Shown: positions 1 to 13,599 of the stretch, piece after piece
Position numbering within the stretch: position 1 is the stretch's first letter
Layout of the letters: each line of letters opens with the position of its first letter
Origin: Melanocharis versteri
Lineage: Eukaryota; Chordata; Aves; Passeriformes; Melanocharitidae
Assembly (NCBI GenBank): GCA_013397845.1
Contig: VZTG01000486.1
Location: 1,283,816-1,347,815 of the forward strand
Direction: 5' to 3'
DNA length: 64,000 nucleotides
Program-made: the position numbers and the translations under genes
Notes under the pieces: model-generated
Told to the model about the DNA's origin: nothing
Database searches by the model: none
Seen by the model: only the letters and a program-made list of their open reading frames with translations

Positions 1-1088
1 CCCATGACCTAAGCACGCCTCAGAGAGACTTTTGGTGGCCAGCACTGCCATCCCGATGGCAGCTGTGGATGGGTAAGGACCCCCAGGGGCATATTTTCTC
101 TGCCTCCAGAGGTTCCCCAGCTGGGCAGGGGTAGCTCACAGCTGGCTGTGATGTCCTGCTGCCAGATGTATGTTCCCCTTGGAAAACTCTGCTCTGCAGA
201 TCTGGATGTGGGTGCAGAGCTATGAGAGGGTGGCAGACAGCTGCCTAACACAGACACCTGCAGCTTCAATTACAAATGTTGATAGAGGCAGTGCTTGCTA
301 GGTGAATAATACCCTTCACCTGGGGCTAGGAGGACATACAAATCTCAGCATGCTGCATGAACAGTAATGAGTGCTTCCAAAAATTCATTCTGTCTATAAA
401 TACTCGGTTGGCAGTGCCCAAAGAGGCCTTTTAAAGCATAGCAAATCTTTTGAAGTTCTGTAGATTGCTCACTGCTTGTTTATCGTAACAAACTTATTCA
501 TAAATGACATGGAGAAGTACCTGAGTTTACCTTCAAAGGTGGCTGTGAATGGTATTCCTTTCTGCTTTAAAATGTGGGCATTTTCTATTAAGATGTCATT
601 CCTGTAAGATCTTGAAGTAAAAATTATCCAGGAAAAAATGTCTTAGACACCACCTTGACATCTATCAGGATAGTGCATTCCTTTCAGAAAATCTCAGAAG
701 TAAGTATCTAGATGAATTACAGGAGCAAATTCATGACAATTTGCAGTTGGTTGCTGTAGAGGCCCTATGGTACTTAGGGGAGTTTGGGTAGCGCACAGCT
801 GGGCATACCTGTTCCTGCCACAGCCGGTCCTGGTGTACAATCTCGACAGACAAAGATGTGCCTAAGAGTTTACAAAATGAGATTTGAGAACCTCTTTGTG
901 TCTGTATCTCTCTCTCTACACATAACCTGAATCTAAGGACTCGGACACAGGTGTGCACGTAACCATAAACTCCAGATCGGTGAGGCCAATAACACCGGTG
1001 TCACCGCTGCTGGACGAAGCTGTGCGAGGGCTTAAGGAGGCAGTAAGGTGAAGTTTGGTTCAACTCGAACTGCCCTTAAGTGTCCTTC
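1..1088. other. No gene seen
   Basis: Unique, mostly AT-rich sequence. The short minus-strand frames (86 and 75 codons) lack protein-like composition. No repeat was recognised. Confidence 0.6.
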
Positions 1089-1275
1089 CCTTTCTCGGGC
1101 GCGGCAGTATCTCCCCAAATCCACTTGGAGTCACTGTAACACAGCGGCCGGGCCGGGGCCGGCCGGGGGCGGCGGCAGAGCCGGGTGGTGGCTGCGGCCC
1201 CGGGCTCCATCCCTGCATCCCCCGGGGGCGCTTCTGTGAGCAGCAGCACCGACCGCCCGGGTCCGAGCTGCCGAT
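1089..1275. promoter_or_regulatory. CpG-rich block (small CpG island candidate)
   Basis: After more than 1 kb of AT-rich DNA, this segment becomes very GC-rich with dense CpG, including GCGGCCGGGCCGGGGCC at about 1144, GGGGGCGGCGGC, and CCGACCGCCCGGGTCCGAG at about 1249. Several GGGCGG-like boxes could bind Sp1/KLF factors. It might be a promoter or first exon of a non-coding transcript, or an unmethylated enhancer. The overlapping short frames on both strands are by-products of the GC content. No TATA box or clear splice donor was identified. Confidence 0.4.
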
Positions 1276-1290
1276 AAGCAGCTGACCCTG

Positions 1291-4200
1291 CCACGTTTGC
1301 CTACACGATGTGCTTGACTTTATGGTTATGAGAGCAGATATTGCAGAGTGCATTTTCCTGGACCTTTGAGGAGTATCTTTATGCTTCGCAAAGTAGTGTA
1401 AAAGAAAAGCATGAATTTGTTAGAAAAACAAAGCAATTATTTCATTCCCGCATGTGAACTGAGGTATGTGCTCATATGAGGTGCACAGTCTCATGGAGGG
1501 GATGGGGTTGATCATATTATCCTGTTTCTGTAGACATGTGCTTCTGCGGAGCTGGAAGCTTTGGGAGAGAAGGAGACATGGCTGGGAAAGAACCCAGCTC
1601 TCTCAGTGTCAAATGAAGATTGCAAAAATGGACAGAGATTGACAGAGCACAGCTACTGAGAAGAGCATTGTCTTCGCGTCGTAAGCTATACACAGTGAAC
1701 AGTGTATTTTACCTAAGAATTTCAATTTTAAACTCCCATCTTTTTTTTTTTCCACTACTGTTATACAGTAAATCTCAGAAATGCGGCAAAGATTACAAGG
1801 GATTAAAACACAAAGCAGTGTACACTGTACACCAGTCTAAATTGATACAATGCATTTTTAGCACGCTCTTTAGAAAGAAAACATGCTATACAACAAGTGG
1901 ACATTAAAATAAGTGATTGTCAATGGTTTGGTTCGCAGAGAGGTAAAAAAGCATTACAGTGTAAGGAATAGTATTAAAAGTGTATTAAAATATTACCTTA
2001 CAGTTTCAGTTCCTAATAATTACTCGAATTGACGTGAATCCCTTTCAGTTTTATAAAGAAATCTTGGGTGTATTACAGCGATGGGATGATTTTCCCTGGG
2101 CAGGAACAGCATAGTCATGTTTCTCATGAAATATTCTGCTATCCTCTCTCCCTTGTCCACATTACCATTTGCAGTCCAGATATTTAGACCATGTCAAAGT
2201 ATAGAACGAGACATTTACAGTAGCTCTGCTGCCGTAGTTGCTATGTCTGTTTTTGTCTCGAGCATTCTAATTTCGAAGGTATCCTCTGAACAATATCCTA
2301 AGCCACCGGACAAATACATATGGAGTTAGTTTAGCAAAGGATCGAACCAGAATACAGAACTGATGCTGAGCAGACTGCGGTCGCAGGCTGCAATTCTCTG
2401 GGCAGTCCCAGAGAGGCTGTGGCAATTGGTATTTAACAGCACTCATCAGAAGGGTAAACGTGGTGTAAAATGCTGAATAGGAAGGAAGCTACTGCCTTTA
2501 GCCTATTAATGGCAAGATATATTTTGAATTTAACTTAAAACATACAAATCGACCCTTCTTATTCTGAATAAAGAATATATTCTATTTCTGCCTGAGTGAT
2601 GAAATAATAATAGTTAAAAAGTCATTTCACTCACCAAAAACCAAAAGGCTGTTTAACAATAATCATCACATAATTATATCCTCACATATATTTACTTTTT
2701 TTGGATGAACATTACAGTATGTTTAGAAATTATTCATTTACTTGAAATTGTTTTCAACATTAAAGTTTTAATGATTGTCATAACATTGATCTTGTCAGCA
2801 GAATATACTCAAAGAAACCAGAGGATTCTATCACGAATATTTCTATAAATTTGCTTACTTACCACAGAATAGAACATCGGTATTTTGCAGTGTTCCAAGG
2901 ACAAAACAGCCTGCAGTGTTGTGCAGGAGGACATCAAAATGGAGATTTCCACAGTGTCTGGAGGAATCTGAAAACCTCTTCCATATAACTATTCAGGAAA
3001 AATTCTATGTTTTGCTCCTGGCTGGACAGGATCTCAATCAATCTCCAGTAGATCTGATTCTTAAGAATGCAAATGGCAATATTGAATTATATAATTTTTT
3101 TCCTTCAGCTACTCACTTGACCTGAATTATGTTTTCCATCTCAAGCCTAATTTGTCTTTGCTGAATGGTATAATTTCCACTATCTGTATAACTAAAAGTG
3201 AACAAATGCACACTATAGAGTTTCCACTGTGGCAAATGATATATTTCATTTGGTTTCTTCACCTTCATTCTGTATGCTCAATCCAGCCCCAGTTTGCATG
3301 CAATCCAATTCTACAGCAAACCTTCTTCCTGTAAATTACATATATGGAGGGGTTATACAGTACTTGTGACTTTTAGAATTCCATAAAGACCCTGGAAGCA
3401 GAGGAGTTGAAGAATCTGAAATATTCCCAAGAAATACAGGTCCAAGCAAATGCAGACATTTTCAATGTGAGCATTTTCAAAATGAAGATAAACCCTTCAA
3501 TAAACTTCCATAAATGTGCAGTCTCTTTTCTAAGTGCTGTTACAGAAACTATATTAGCTGCAATTTAGGATTGTGTATACTATAAACGCGGTCATTTGGC
3601 TCTTTTTAGCAAGTGGTGACAGCTTAAAATTTTCCAAATGAACTGCATCACAGCATTTTTCAAGGTAATTGTTGCACTAATTTTTTATTTGCTAGGTAGA
3701 AAGTACTCAGTGTTCAATAAAACATAATCTAATGAATTGTTGGATACTTTAAGTACATAAAAACTTCCCTTTTATTCATTGGATCATATGTTCTTTCTGA
3801 CATGGAAGGTGAAGAGGGAGGGCAGGTACATTTCACTGTATGCTGCTGATACCAGTTGCGCCACGAAGGATTTTTCAGTGCACAACCTGGAGTTTAGTAG
3901 TTGGCAGTGAAACTGCTTCAAATTCCAGGTAAATATGTTTAGCTCATGTTTCTGTGATACTTTCTGGGTTAAACTGCTGACATTAATTTGACCTGAAAAT
4001 CGGTACAGGATTTTAAGGGACATTTGAGATGTTAACGATTTATATAAAGGGAAACCAATAGCCATTTGCATTCTTATGTCCTCCCGACACAAAAACTTAC
4101 TGGAGCTTTTAAAGCTAAATATGCAACACCTGCCTAGGTCATTGCCCTGGGGCACCTCTGGGGTGATCCCTGAGCTGCTCTGCAATAATGGGCTGCTCCC

Positions 4201-4949
4201 TCCTCTTTGCAAGGAGAAAACCACCTCAGGTGAATCCTTCCTGGAAGCAGAAAGAGGATTAGTTAATTAAGAAATTAGGAAATGTCTCCAAAGGGTACGG
4301 ACCCTGCTTTTGGCTTCTCATGGTCCTATAAGAATGGAGGAGACTGAAACACAGCTCAGGGAGCCCCAGGATAGGGCAGGTCTGTGGATGCTCTTGGAGA
4401 CATGGCACTGTACAACACATTGCTGCCCTCAAACCCAGTTTGTAAAATGTTGTGGATAAGGCTCATTTATGTGTGGAATCTCACGTTGTTTCTCAGCAGC
4501 ACCACTCAGAAAGAACAGGTTGGGCTTTAGGATGATGGAATGAAAGCCACCTGAGCCCATTTAATCACAGGGCATCCACCATTTTGCTAGAGAATGTGCC
4601 CTTGTTCCTTAAGCTTTCAACATTGGTATTATTTCACTTGCTTTGGACCAAGAGTCCAGTTTTGCACTATGCCAAAAGCCCTTCAGAAAGCAGGCCATCC
4701 CGTCAAAAAAGGCAGCTACATCTTCCCAAGACTTCAGTAAGGTAAAAATTCAGTCTAAGGGTATAATCTTGCATTAGATGGAGCCAGGGACAAAAATCCC
4801 GTTCATCTCAATAGGACTGGACTAAGTTCACCAAGTGAAGATTTGGAGGTTGGTCTCCCGGGAACTAAGTCACCACCATAACCTGCAAGTGCCCTGGCGG
4901 TGGTGAGAACAGTCACACTTCCCACAATCTCCCTGAAGTTGCCCTTTCT
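1291..4949. other. No gene seen; AT-rich unique DNA
   Basis: AT-rich throughout, most so at 2500-2800, with an 11-T run at about 1741. The largest frame (146 codons, minus, near 4 kb) is compositionally random. Nothing else can be supported. Confidence 0.6.
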
Positions 4950-5003
4950 CATGTATTTAGCTTTGAAATCCTTAAGACATGTATTTAGCTTTGAAATCCT
5001 TAA
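4950..5003. repeat. Direct tandem duplication, 28-bp period
   Basis: The 26-base word starting CATGTATTTAGC occurs identically at 4950-4975 and 4978-5003, separated by GA. Perfect identity indicates a recent or well-preserved local duplication, probably replication slippage or repair. Confidence 0.9.
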
Positions 5004-8000
5004 CTGTAAAAAATATTTTCTCATGGATTGGGGGCCCTTGTGGAAAAAATAAATGAAAGAAAATGAGAAAAATGAAATAATTTAAAATTATCTCTAACAG
5101 ACAAATTGAAATTTTTAAGTGGTAGGAAAGTATTTACAATTTCTAGATGAAAACTAACTTGCTGGATGTTGGAGCTTTTAGTGTCTGCTTTATTTGCTTT
5201 TCAGGTTTTTTTTAATTATGATCTTGATAGTCCTATGTGAAAAGATGACTCCTGCAGAGATTTTCAGTTAAACAAAACCAGCAAAATTAATTTCCTACTC
5301 ATCTATATGAAGCAATTGAAGCAACAATATAGATAGTTTACCTGTGGTAGTTCAAATTGTTGAAGGTGCTTAAAACCCTGGACTTGTTATCTATACATAA
5401 AAATAACTAAGGGGTCAAAAGTGTTATTTCTTTTGCCATGCGACAAAACGAAAACTCATCAGAACAAGGCCCACTCGTGCTAGCTCTAGCCTGAGAGTGT
5501 TGCTCCGACCTTATACGTGTGTGTTTTGGCATGCATTGCAGATGCTAGGCTGCCACATAGAGTCACAAACTCTCATGGTGACCATAATAAAGTCTGTGTC
5601 CCTCTTGGGTCTCCGGCAGCCTGTCCCCTTGGCCTTCCCCAGCCAGCTGCCGCTCCCTCGCCCCGCAGCCCTCCTTCCCAGCGCTGCCAGCCGCTGTGAT
5701 GTTAGTGCCTCCCTTCCAACCCCTCACTCTGCCACCATGTGAGCACGGCAAAGCCTCGGCTTCAAAATGAGACAGGATTTTCTCGTCCACAAAGGTGGTG
5801 AAGAGAAGCTGGAAAAGCTGACTCCAAAGTTCTGCCCACCAAAGAACCTTCCAGATTTTTCATAGGCGTTAAATGAAGCTCAGAATCTTGTTTATTTTTT
5901 AAGCATTTAAAAACACTCACTACGGTTTGATTTGGTTTATTTTGTGGTTTGGGATTTTGTTTTTAAACATTTAGTGGCCCAGGGTTCTTCTTCATTATTT
6001 ATCTAAAATGCCGACAACTCAAATGTTTGCTAATGAGCTATTGCTGGTTTTGCTTGACATCAGTCCGACAGTTTTGTTCACATCTGCCTGATTCCGTAAA
6101 CTCTTTCATTGCTTTCTGGTTTTCACCAGTTCAAGAGATGAGGCAGATCTTTTCAGTTCTGTGTTTATTCATAAATATCTGACAGGCTAGCTCCTGCCTT
6201 TTCACCTGTAGGTCCCAAAAATATTTTGTGGAGTCTAAACTGTAACTTGTCATAGATATAAATGAGTAGAAATGTCTGTCATTGTGGGGAGAGGGAGGAG
6301 AAAAAAACCCCCAACAGTGAAAACACCAGAGAATGGAGATTAAAAGCTCTGCAGATAACCTTTTCTGTTAGCACTGTGAGCATGACACTACAGTAACTTG
6401 CCAACCTCCTTATTTTATATATCTTCCTGTGTGTCTTTGCAATCAAACCTGGCAGAGACCTGCAGGCAAAGCAGTTGGTTTCAGTCTGGTCTTTTGGGCA
6501 GGCTGGGCAAAGGCATCTCTCTGGGAGAGCAGCCTTGGGAAGTTTTTTTTAATCAGTCTATAACTGCATAAAGAAAAAGCACATTTCTGATAGTGTTAAC
6601 AAATTGTAGTGCCATCACTAAACAGTGATAGAACTGATGTCAGCAGCTCTGATGTTGAATGGCACTGAAGGCATGGAAAGACAGTTTTTAATACCTCCTC
6701 CCTCCTAGTGATCTGAAAAGGTAGCAGAAAGAGAAGAGAGGAGTATTAGGATGGATGTTTATCCTGCTGGGAAAGGAAAAATCTTTACTTCCCATCAAAA
6801 CTCCAGAAGCTTGGGCTTCTTTTGCTTAATGCCATTTCAAATATTTTTGCTGCAGGATAGGTTGAGCACTATTCCCATTTAGTTGCCTGGGATACTTTTT
6901 AAGTATCGTGTCCCACACAGCTGTGCACCGAGGAAGTCCCCACACTGAGCAGGGAACAGATCCCATGGTGGGAGGATGACATCTCCAAAAGCTGGGAGAA
7001 AGTGAGGGCAGGCTGAGTCATTCCCTGTCTCCTTATCCTCCCTGGTGGTGTCTCTGATTTGGGTTCCTTTCAGCCCTATTCATGAGCAGATAACTGAGGG
7101 AAGGGCATGGGGAAAGTTATTTGCATTCCAACATTACATTTAAAAGCCATAAATTACTGGCAACTATAAACAATCTCCCTGCTGACAGCACAGCTCATAA
7201 AAATCTGGGTTTGCGTATTTGTTGCATTTGCATGTGTGTGTGCATATTCAGCCTTGTGAGATTTCTCTCCTAGTTGTGACAACAGTATTTCTTTTTCTGG
7301 ACTCTGAATGCAGTGCCCGATTGAATGAAGGCTTTTACTTCTTCCTCTCATTTGACGTGGGTCTGGCTGAAAAGTACGGTTGTTACCACTGCCTTGAGTT
7401 AAGTTTCGGCTTTAAACAGGGAGAAAAGGTTGTGAAGACCTGGATTAAAACCTAGACAAATGTCAAGAATGCTCTTGATCCTGTGATATTTGCTGTAGCC
7501 AGAAGGCTGCACACTTCAAATTGCTGCTGAAGAGGAAAGAATCTTAGGGAGTAAAAGGAGGAGGAGGGCAAAGCCAGTGTTTGCTATATGTCCACAATCT
7601 GACTACTGAGTGCTTGGGAATGGGGTTTGCAAATGAAAGGAAAGCTGCTCTATTTCTGCCACTGCCCTGCCCCAGCCTAAAGATGTGAATGTGAGAGTAA
7701 ACTGAGAGTGGTGATGATGTGAGGTCTGTGTCTGCTCTGCAAAATCTGTCAGGTACGTATGGTGGTGTCACAGCAATGCAGTGATCCTTCGGCCTGGTGG
7801 ATTCCTGGTATCCAAGTACACTTTTCAAAGCATTCTCAGGTCCCCAGTTTGATGCACAGTGGAAAGAATGAAATTCTGCTGGAAAATAGTCAGTCTGTTT
7901 CATACATATTTTATATAAACATTCTCTTAAGTAAACATACAATAGATTGCCAGGTTTTTCCCTCATGGGATTTAATTCCAAGTATTGCTTCATCTTGTAC

Positions 8001-8097
8001 TTGTAATGTCCTCAAGCCAGCACAGTCCTCAGTCTTTGTGCTTGGGAGGTTTGAATGTTTGGATTGTCACAATCCATTTCTGCTCTAAGGAAGTGGG
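5004..8097. other. No gene seen
   Basis: Unique sequence with a slightly GC-richer patch at about 5620-5720 and T/G-rich words at about 5925-5970. Frames of up to 149 codons overlap on both strands and look random. Confidence 0.6.
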
Positions 8098-8137
8098 AAA
8101 AAAAAGAAAAGAAGAAAAAAAAAAAAGAAGAAGAGAT
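8098..8137. repeat. A-rich low-complexity tract
   Basis: Forty bases of A with scattered G (GAAAAG, GAAG). It could be a relic poly(A) tail, but no retro-copied sequence is recognisable upstream, so only low complexity is called. Confidence 0.85.
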
Positions 8138-10829
8138 AATTCCATTGCTGCTGCAATAGACTGAACATCATCTGTGTACATCAAGATGGGGCTGCTTTGG
8201 CTGAAGTGGCCTGACTGATGATTAGGGAAGAAGGAAGGTTGCAGCCCACCATTTCATAACCAGATGGGGAAAGCCAAGTGCTGTAGTGCAGTGGAGGCAT
8301 TCATAGCAAGAACCACGGTTTAGAGTGCTTGGCTCAGGAATAGCTGTGGTCTGGGACAGTTTTTCATGTGATGAAAATGAGTGAGGCTAAAGCTGTCTGT
8401 AGAAGAACCACACATAAAAGCCTGTCTGGACAAGGTCAGAGGGCAAAGATGAAGTTCTGCTATGAATAACACAACTTCCAAGCTGGGCTAGTATTTTGAG
8501 TCTCTGAATAAGATGCTTTCTGGATCCAGCCAATGTCAGGTCCAGTGTCATGGCTCCTCTGTTTCAGTGGCATGTCCTGTGTGAGAAGACCAAGCACGTA
8601 TGTCCCAGCTAACAGGCAAGTTGCTATTGAAAAGCCACCCAGGAGTTAGTGCTGATGATGGACTGACTGAGAGTGAGTGTCCCCACCATGCCCTTGGAGC
8701 ATTGCAGAGAGAAGCTGAGCCCAGGCACAGAGATGGGAAAAATGAAGAGGTGCGGACAAAGGGTGAAGGAGACAGGGAGAGCATGTGCTGTCAGGAAAGT
8801 GCTGGAGAAAAGGGTTTTCTTTGCACTGGTCACTCTCTAAAGGCAAGGCATCACCCTTCCCCTGTGCCCTGGTCCCCTCTAAGGATGAGCAGGAACTGCA
8901 AATATCATCTCACAGGCTGTTTGGAGATGTGTTTTTTTCCCTGGCTCTTGCTCTCACGTGTCCCAGTAGCAACGTTTTCCAGGTCACTTTACACACTTGT
9001 GTTGGGCAATTAACCTGGAGCAGGAGGCACGGCAGGATCATGGCTGCCTTTTGTAGGGCTGGTGCCGTGTTCTGGAGACGCACCAGCTTCTCTCCAGAGA
9101 AGGAGACCGTCACCCCGACAAAGGCAGGGCTTTCCTTAACACACAGGCTATGCTGAGGCCCAGCTGACTCACTGAGAGCTGAAATTTGGTCTGGATCAGC
9201 TCAGGGCAGTTTCACGGCTAATAACACTGGCAAAAAATTCCCTCTGTCTGGTTTCATGATGATTTGGGATAGCAGCATGACAGAAGCATGATCCTGGACA
9301 CTGGGCATCTCCAGCTGGATGCTGCAGTTCATAGAGGATTTCCCCTTCATTTCCCTTCAGCTCTATGGGCTGTTGCTGGAGGAAAGCAGCAAAATGAAAG
9401 TCAAGAAAAAGTAAGCCAGGCTTTTACTCTGGTGTCTGTCTTTGCATGGCTGGTTTTGGCTGATTTTTCCTGAGCTCCTCCATTGCTGTGCTGCTGCTCT
9501 TCACCTCTACCCACAAGATCAGACTGAGACTCCAGCAGGGTTTATCAAGGTCTGATCTCCCACGCTGTGGATTAAAGAATGCAGTGTTGTGTGCACTGGC
9601 AGATAAACGTCCCTACACTGATCTGTGGCTGAAGCGAATCATGGCAAGGAGTGTACGATGCTCAGGTAGCTCCTATGCTGGGTGGAAGGGGCAGGTTTAA
9701 AACCTGAAAAATCAGAAGCAGGTCCTTGCCAGCCCTTTGCAGGCGCTGAGGGGGAGAGAGCAGGCCCTATAGATCTCCATGAGAAGCGCCACTCGCTCGG
9801 CAGGGAGAGTGGAGCAGGCTATGCCTGCGGTTCACATCTCTTTGTCAATGGCATCCAGCCCCTGGCCTTGGGAACTGACTGGCGGCAGTTTGCAAATGTA
9901 TGTGCTTGGCTGGGAGCCTGCAGTTCCCTTTGTCCCGGCGGCACAGGGGGGCTAATAGGGAAGCCGGAGCGTGTCATCCCTGACTGCCAGAGCCTCCAAG
10001 CAGTAACATGACGGGCAACTTTTCAGACAATATCCAACATGAACATTCAAGGCTGAGCCTATTCTTCTTCTAGACACTGGTACTGACTGATTCCACATGC
10101 TGTTTTCCAGACTCTGTTGCTGTAACAAGCTCCAGTCCTGAATATGGACTGTCCTCCCAGTGAAAAGTCCCATTAAATTTGAAAGAGTAGAAACTGGGAT
10201 AATAAAAAGTTGAATGTCTTTGCACATCGTGTATAATGCTGTAGATGTAAAGAAGTAAAGTATTATAGAGAGTTTCATATAACATGCACAAAATTATTTG
10301 TATTTACTCCACTCTGCTTTGCACACTCTGCTCCTGGTTCCTACGTGCCATTTGCGTGGATGTGTGTGCAATTAAATTGTACTGTGCTGGACCTTTTCTT
10401 AAGATGAAGTAATTGCAAGTTAGAGAGTTTTTGACATGGGAGTGATAATGGGGGAAACACACTCCTTCTTTTCACTCGGGGGAAAATATGAGTCAGGTGG
10501 CCTTCGGGAAAAATCTTTTGGAGCTTCCATTGACCTTCCAGCTAAGGTAAGAGATTTTGTTTTTCGGGAAGGCTAATTCTTTTGGGATTTGCTAATGGAC
10601 AAAAGAAATTAGTAGAGAGATCTTGTGCTTCCCAGATTTGATTCTGGATTCCACTGCTTTCAAGTAATTAAGCTTCAACGTCACCCCTGCCTGCTAATGT
10701 CATCTCTCCTCTTTCAAACCATGTGCTGGTGGATTTCGTGTCATGAAAGCAAGGCAAATGGAAACATCCATAAAGACACGAGTGGGCTGCAGACCTAATG
10801 CATGAGCTGTATGTAGACTTACATCTAGT
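8138..10829. other. No gene seen
   Basis: Mixed-composition unique DNA. Overlapping frames on both strands at 8.5-9.2 kb (up to 137 codons) are mutually exclusive and have no conserved-looking segment. Confidence 0.58.
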
Positions 10830-10950
10830 CTTCTGAAGACTGGCACGATGGCCGTGGCTGACCTGATCCAGGGCTAGTGGTGGTCCTGCTTTGATCATGG
10901 GACTGGACAGCATGACCTCCATGGATCCCTTCCAACCAGCATTCCTCCAG
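10830..10950 (+). mobile_element. CR1 LINE 3'-end fragment (truncated, decayed)
   Basis: The stretch contains TTTGATCATGGGACTGGA, then CATGACCTCCATGGATCCCTTCCAACC. This follows the well-known CR1 3' UTR order (ATGGGACTGGA..., GATGACCTCC..., GGTCCCTTCCAACC..., ATTC). The copy is strongly 5'-truncated and the terminal 8-bp repeats are eroded, as is usual for old CR1 copies. The CR1 match is from memory. The left edge is uncertain, because sequence from about 10780 may also belong to it. Confidence 0.7.
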
Positions 10951-13599
10951 CCCACATGTGAGCTGCCTACATTTGCAATACGGTGCAATTCCCTTAAACC
11001 AGCTACTACTTCTAAATAGCTTGGAAGTCCTGCTGAGTTTGATGCTTTCTTGCTGCTTCTTTCCTTATTGCCAAAAGCTAAATGTAAAAGCATCCCAAAC
11101 AATTTATAACTAAAAGATTCGGTCATCTGAGAGACCAGGCTGAATTTCTTCATTGTTTCCCTGGAAGAAGAGCTGCAATCTCATGCCCCTGTCTGCAAAT
11201 GCTGTCGGGTGGCTGTGAGAGACAGACATTTTTCGGTACTGCAGTTACAGCTCCGTTTTCTTCTGCCAGAAATAGAGTAGCGGTAGCATGTGATTTGCAA
11301 ATCTGGCATACAGGCATCAGCCTGGTTGAAAACAATCAACAGAAGCCATTTCCTCAGTGCAAGTAAATATATTGACATGTGTTGACAATAAACTGATTTT
11401 GTGCACTTTTGGAAAGGCAGACGGCAGCTCACATGTTTTAACTGCTTAGTTCCTCTAAAGCAGTATGCAGAAAAATATCTTTCACAGGCTATATTAGGCA
11501 GTTCATCTTCCATATCTCTAAAGCAGTTGTGGTGTCCTCCAATTATAAAAATGTAATTTTTACAGACTATTCATGCTGCACTGACCATGACAATAATATG
11601 TAAAAAAGTACGTCTAAAGCATATGTTTTAGGGTATGTGATGGAGTTAGGGTTGTTAAATAATTATTTTTATCCTGTTACTTCCACATAAAATACATAAA
11701 GTATTAGCAAAGGCTTAGAAACCATTTGCTATCTTTGTTGTGTCTTTAATGCATTTGTTTCTTGCTGAATGATTACATGGTATAAACATCCTTCCGCTAT
11801 TGTCAATAATCAAGAAATATGGGACTTTGTAATAACTGAGGCCCCAGTCCAGCGAGGCCCTAAATCTCGTGTTTAATTATACTGCTCTTGCTTTGAGACA
11901 GGCTGGCGGGCAGGCAGGCACCGCAGCATGGCACGGAATTCAGCTGGCAGCCCAGAATGATGGGAAGTGCCCATTGCACCCGGCTCTGCCGGCAGCCAGC
12001 AAGCCCCAACAGGGCAGCTGGGCTGAGGCACTTGCCCTCAGGAGCCAGACACCCGAACCCTGGCTCCTGGGACAGCACCACAGCCTGAACTGCCCCGCAG
12101 AGTCACGCACCTCCCAGAACAGGATAGCGCCCGTGTGAGCACACGCGCAGCCCATGGGAGATGCCAGCAATGCCCTGGGTTCCTATGGTGCCAGTCGGGG
12201 GTGAGCAAGGCTGGACACCAAAATACCCCCCCTTTCCACAGGCGTGTTTTCAGACTGCAACCTGGCAGCAGCCTGCTGAAGGGGAAGCTGCCTTGTTACA
12301 ATCACGAGACGACCAGAAAAAAAAAAATAAAAGAAAAAAAATCCAGTCTAGTGCTTCTCATCACTAGGTCTCAGATTGTGTCTGTCCAACCAAATGGTCA
12401 CCTCCCTGAAGGATTGTCTGGCTTCCTTGGGAATCAGAGATTTAGTGACCCATCTGACAGATTAAAGAAGCAAATGCTGAGAGAGTGGCTTGTGCTTGGA
12501 TTTTGTGGTAGAGATCCAACCAAAAAAATAGTCTGCTGGATCCTACCCAGGTCTCTGCTGGAGTTGCAGGAGCGCCTGTGGCCCTCCCAGGGGAAGCAGA
12601 ACTTTGCCGCTCTAATTGCAGGCTCTTCCACCAGCATTCACCTGTCAGCACAAGGTTGTGCCAGCACATCTATATTAAGTTGAAATCGGAAATTGGAACA
12701 AGTCCCTAAAATGGCACTTCTCTACCGTAGGGATGCTGTGCCTGCCTGCCTTTGGGGTCCTAGCAGCTAAGCTGGAGGGAGCATAACAGCGATTTTTTTG
12801 AGGTGAAAAGTGGACACAGAATTATTCTTAAAACCAGCTGAAGCCTGGAATAAAGTTGGCTAGAAGGAATCTTGATGTGGGTAAAATGACCTGCCACGAC
12901 AATGGAGAGAAGTCCTGGATCTGAGACTCAGACTTCAAATGGCCCAGGATTTGTCTGCATCCCTCAGGCTCTGTGGATGTGAACACGTAGTCAACTGATG
13001 GGAAGAATTTAAGGCTGCAACCAAAGTGCCCCAGCTCTGGGTTTGGGCAGTGTTTGAAGATAAAGGGAGCAGACTGGGCATGTAGTCGTGTATTATCTGA
13101 GACAGGGAGTGCCTCTGCAAACGGGCTGTGACCCTGTCTCGAGCATGATCATGGCACTGTTTGCTTATAAGCAGATTTTCCAGTAAATCCCATTTTCTCC
13201 CTCCAGCTCTTACCAGGGTTCACAACTTTGGATCTGCAAGAGACTTTTTATAATGACAGTCTGGGAGTTTCTTCCCTCTTCTCAGCTCCAAAGAATGCAA
13301 AAATTTCTTCCCCAGAGCGAAACAGATTTGTTTGATCCACTTTCACGTCTCTGTTCTAAAACTTTCTTTTTAGCATGGGCATTATAAACCTCTCAGTGAA
13401 ATTCTGACTTGCAAAAAGAAGCGATCCTGTGGCAGTCCTGCGCTGCAGCTGCTCCTGTCCAGGCGCAGGGCTCCCCACGCCGTGGCTGCTGCACTTGAAT
13501 GCACTTGCCGAGACAAAGACCTAACGTCAGCCTCCGCTTTGGAAGCCAGGGATTTGGTGGCCGCTGTGTCAGAGAGACATGTGTTTAAATAAAACAGTA
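10951..13599. other. No gene seen
   Basis: Holds a GC-richer patch at 11890-12130 and an A-rich tract (annotated separately). The 182-codon + frame at 12135-12683 runs through the A-rich tract as poly-Lys and shows no domain. Confidence 0.55.
12316..12341. repeat. A-rich tract
   Basis: Two A-runs, 11 and 8 bases long, separated by TAAAAG. No recognisable retroposed body was seen beside it. Confidence 0.8.

Noticed and set aside
12135..12683. 182-codon frame on the + strand
   Set aside because: Includes Lys-rich translation of an A-rich tract. The rest has no protein-like pattern.
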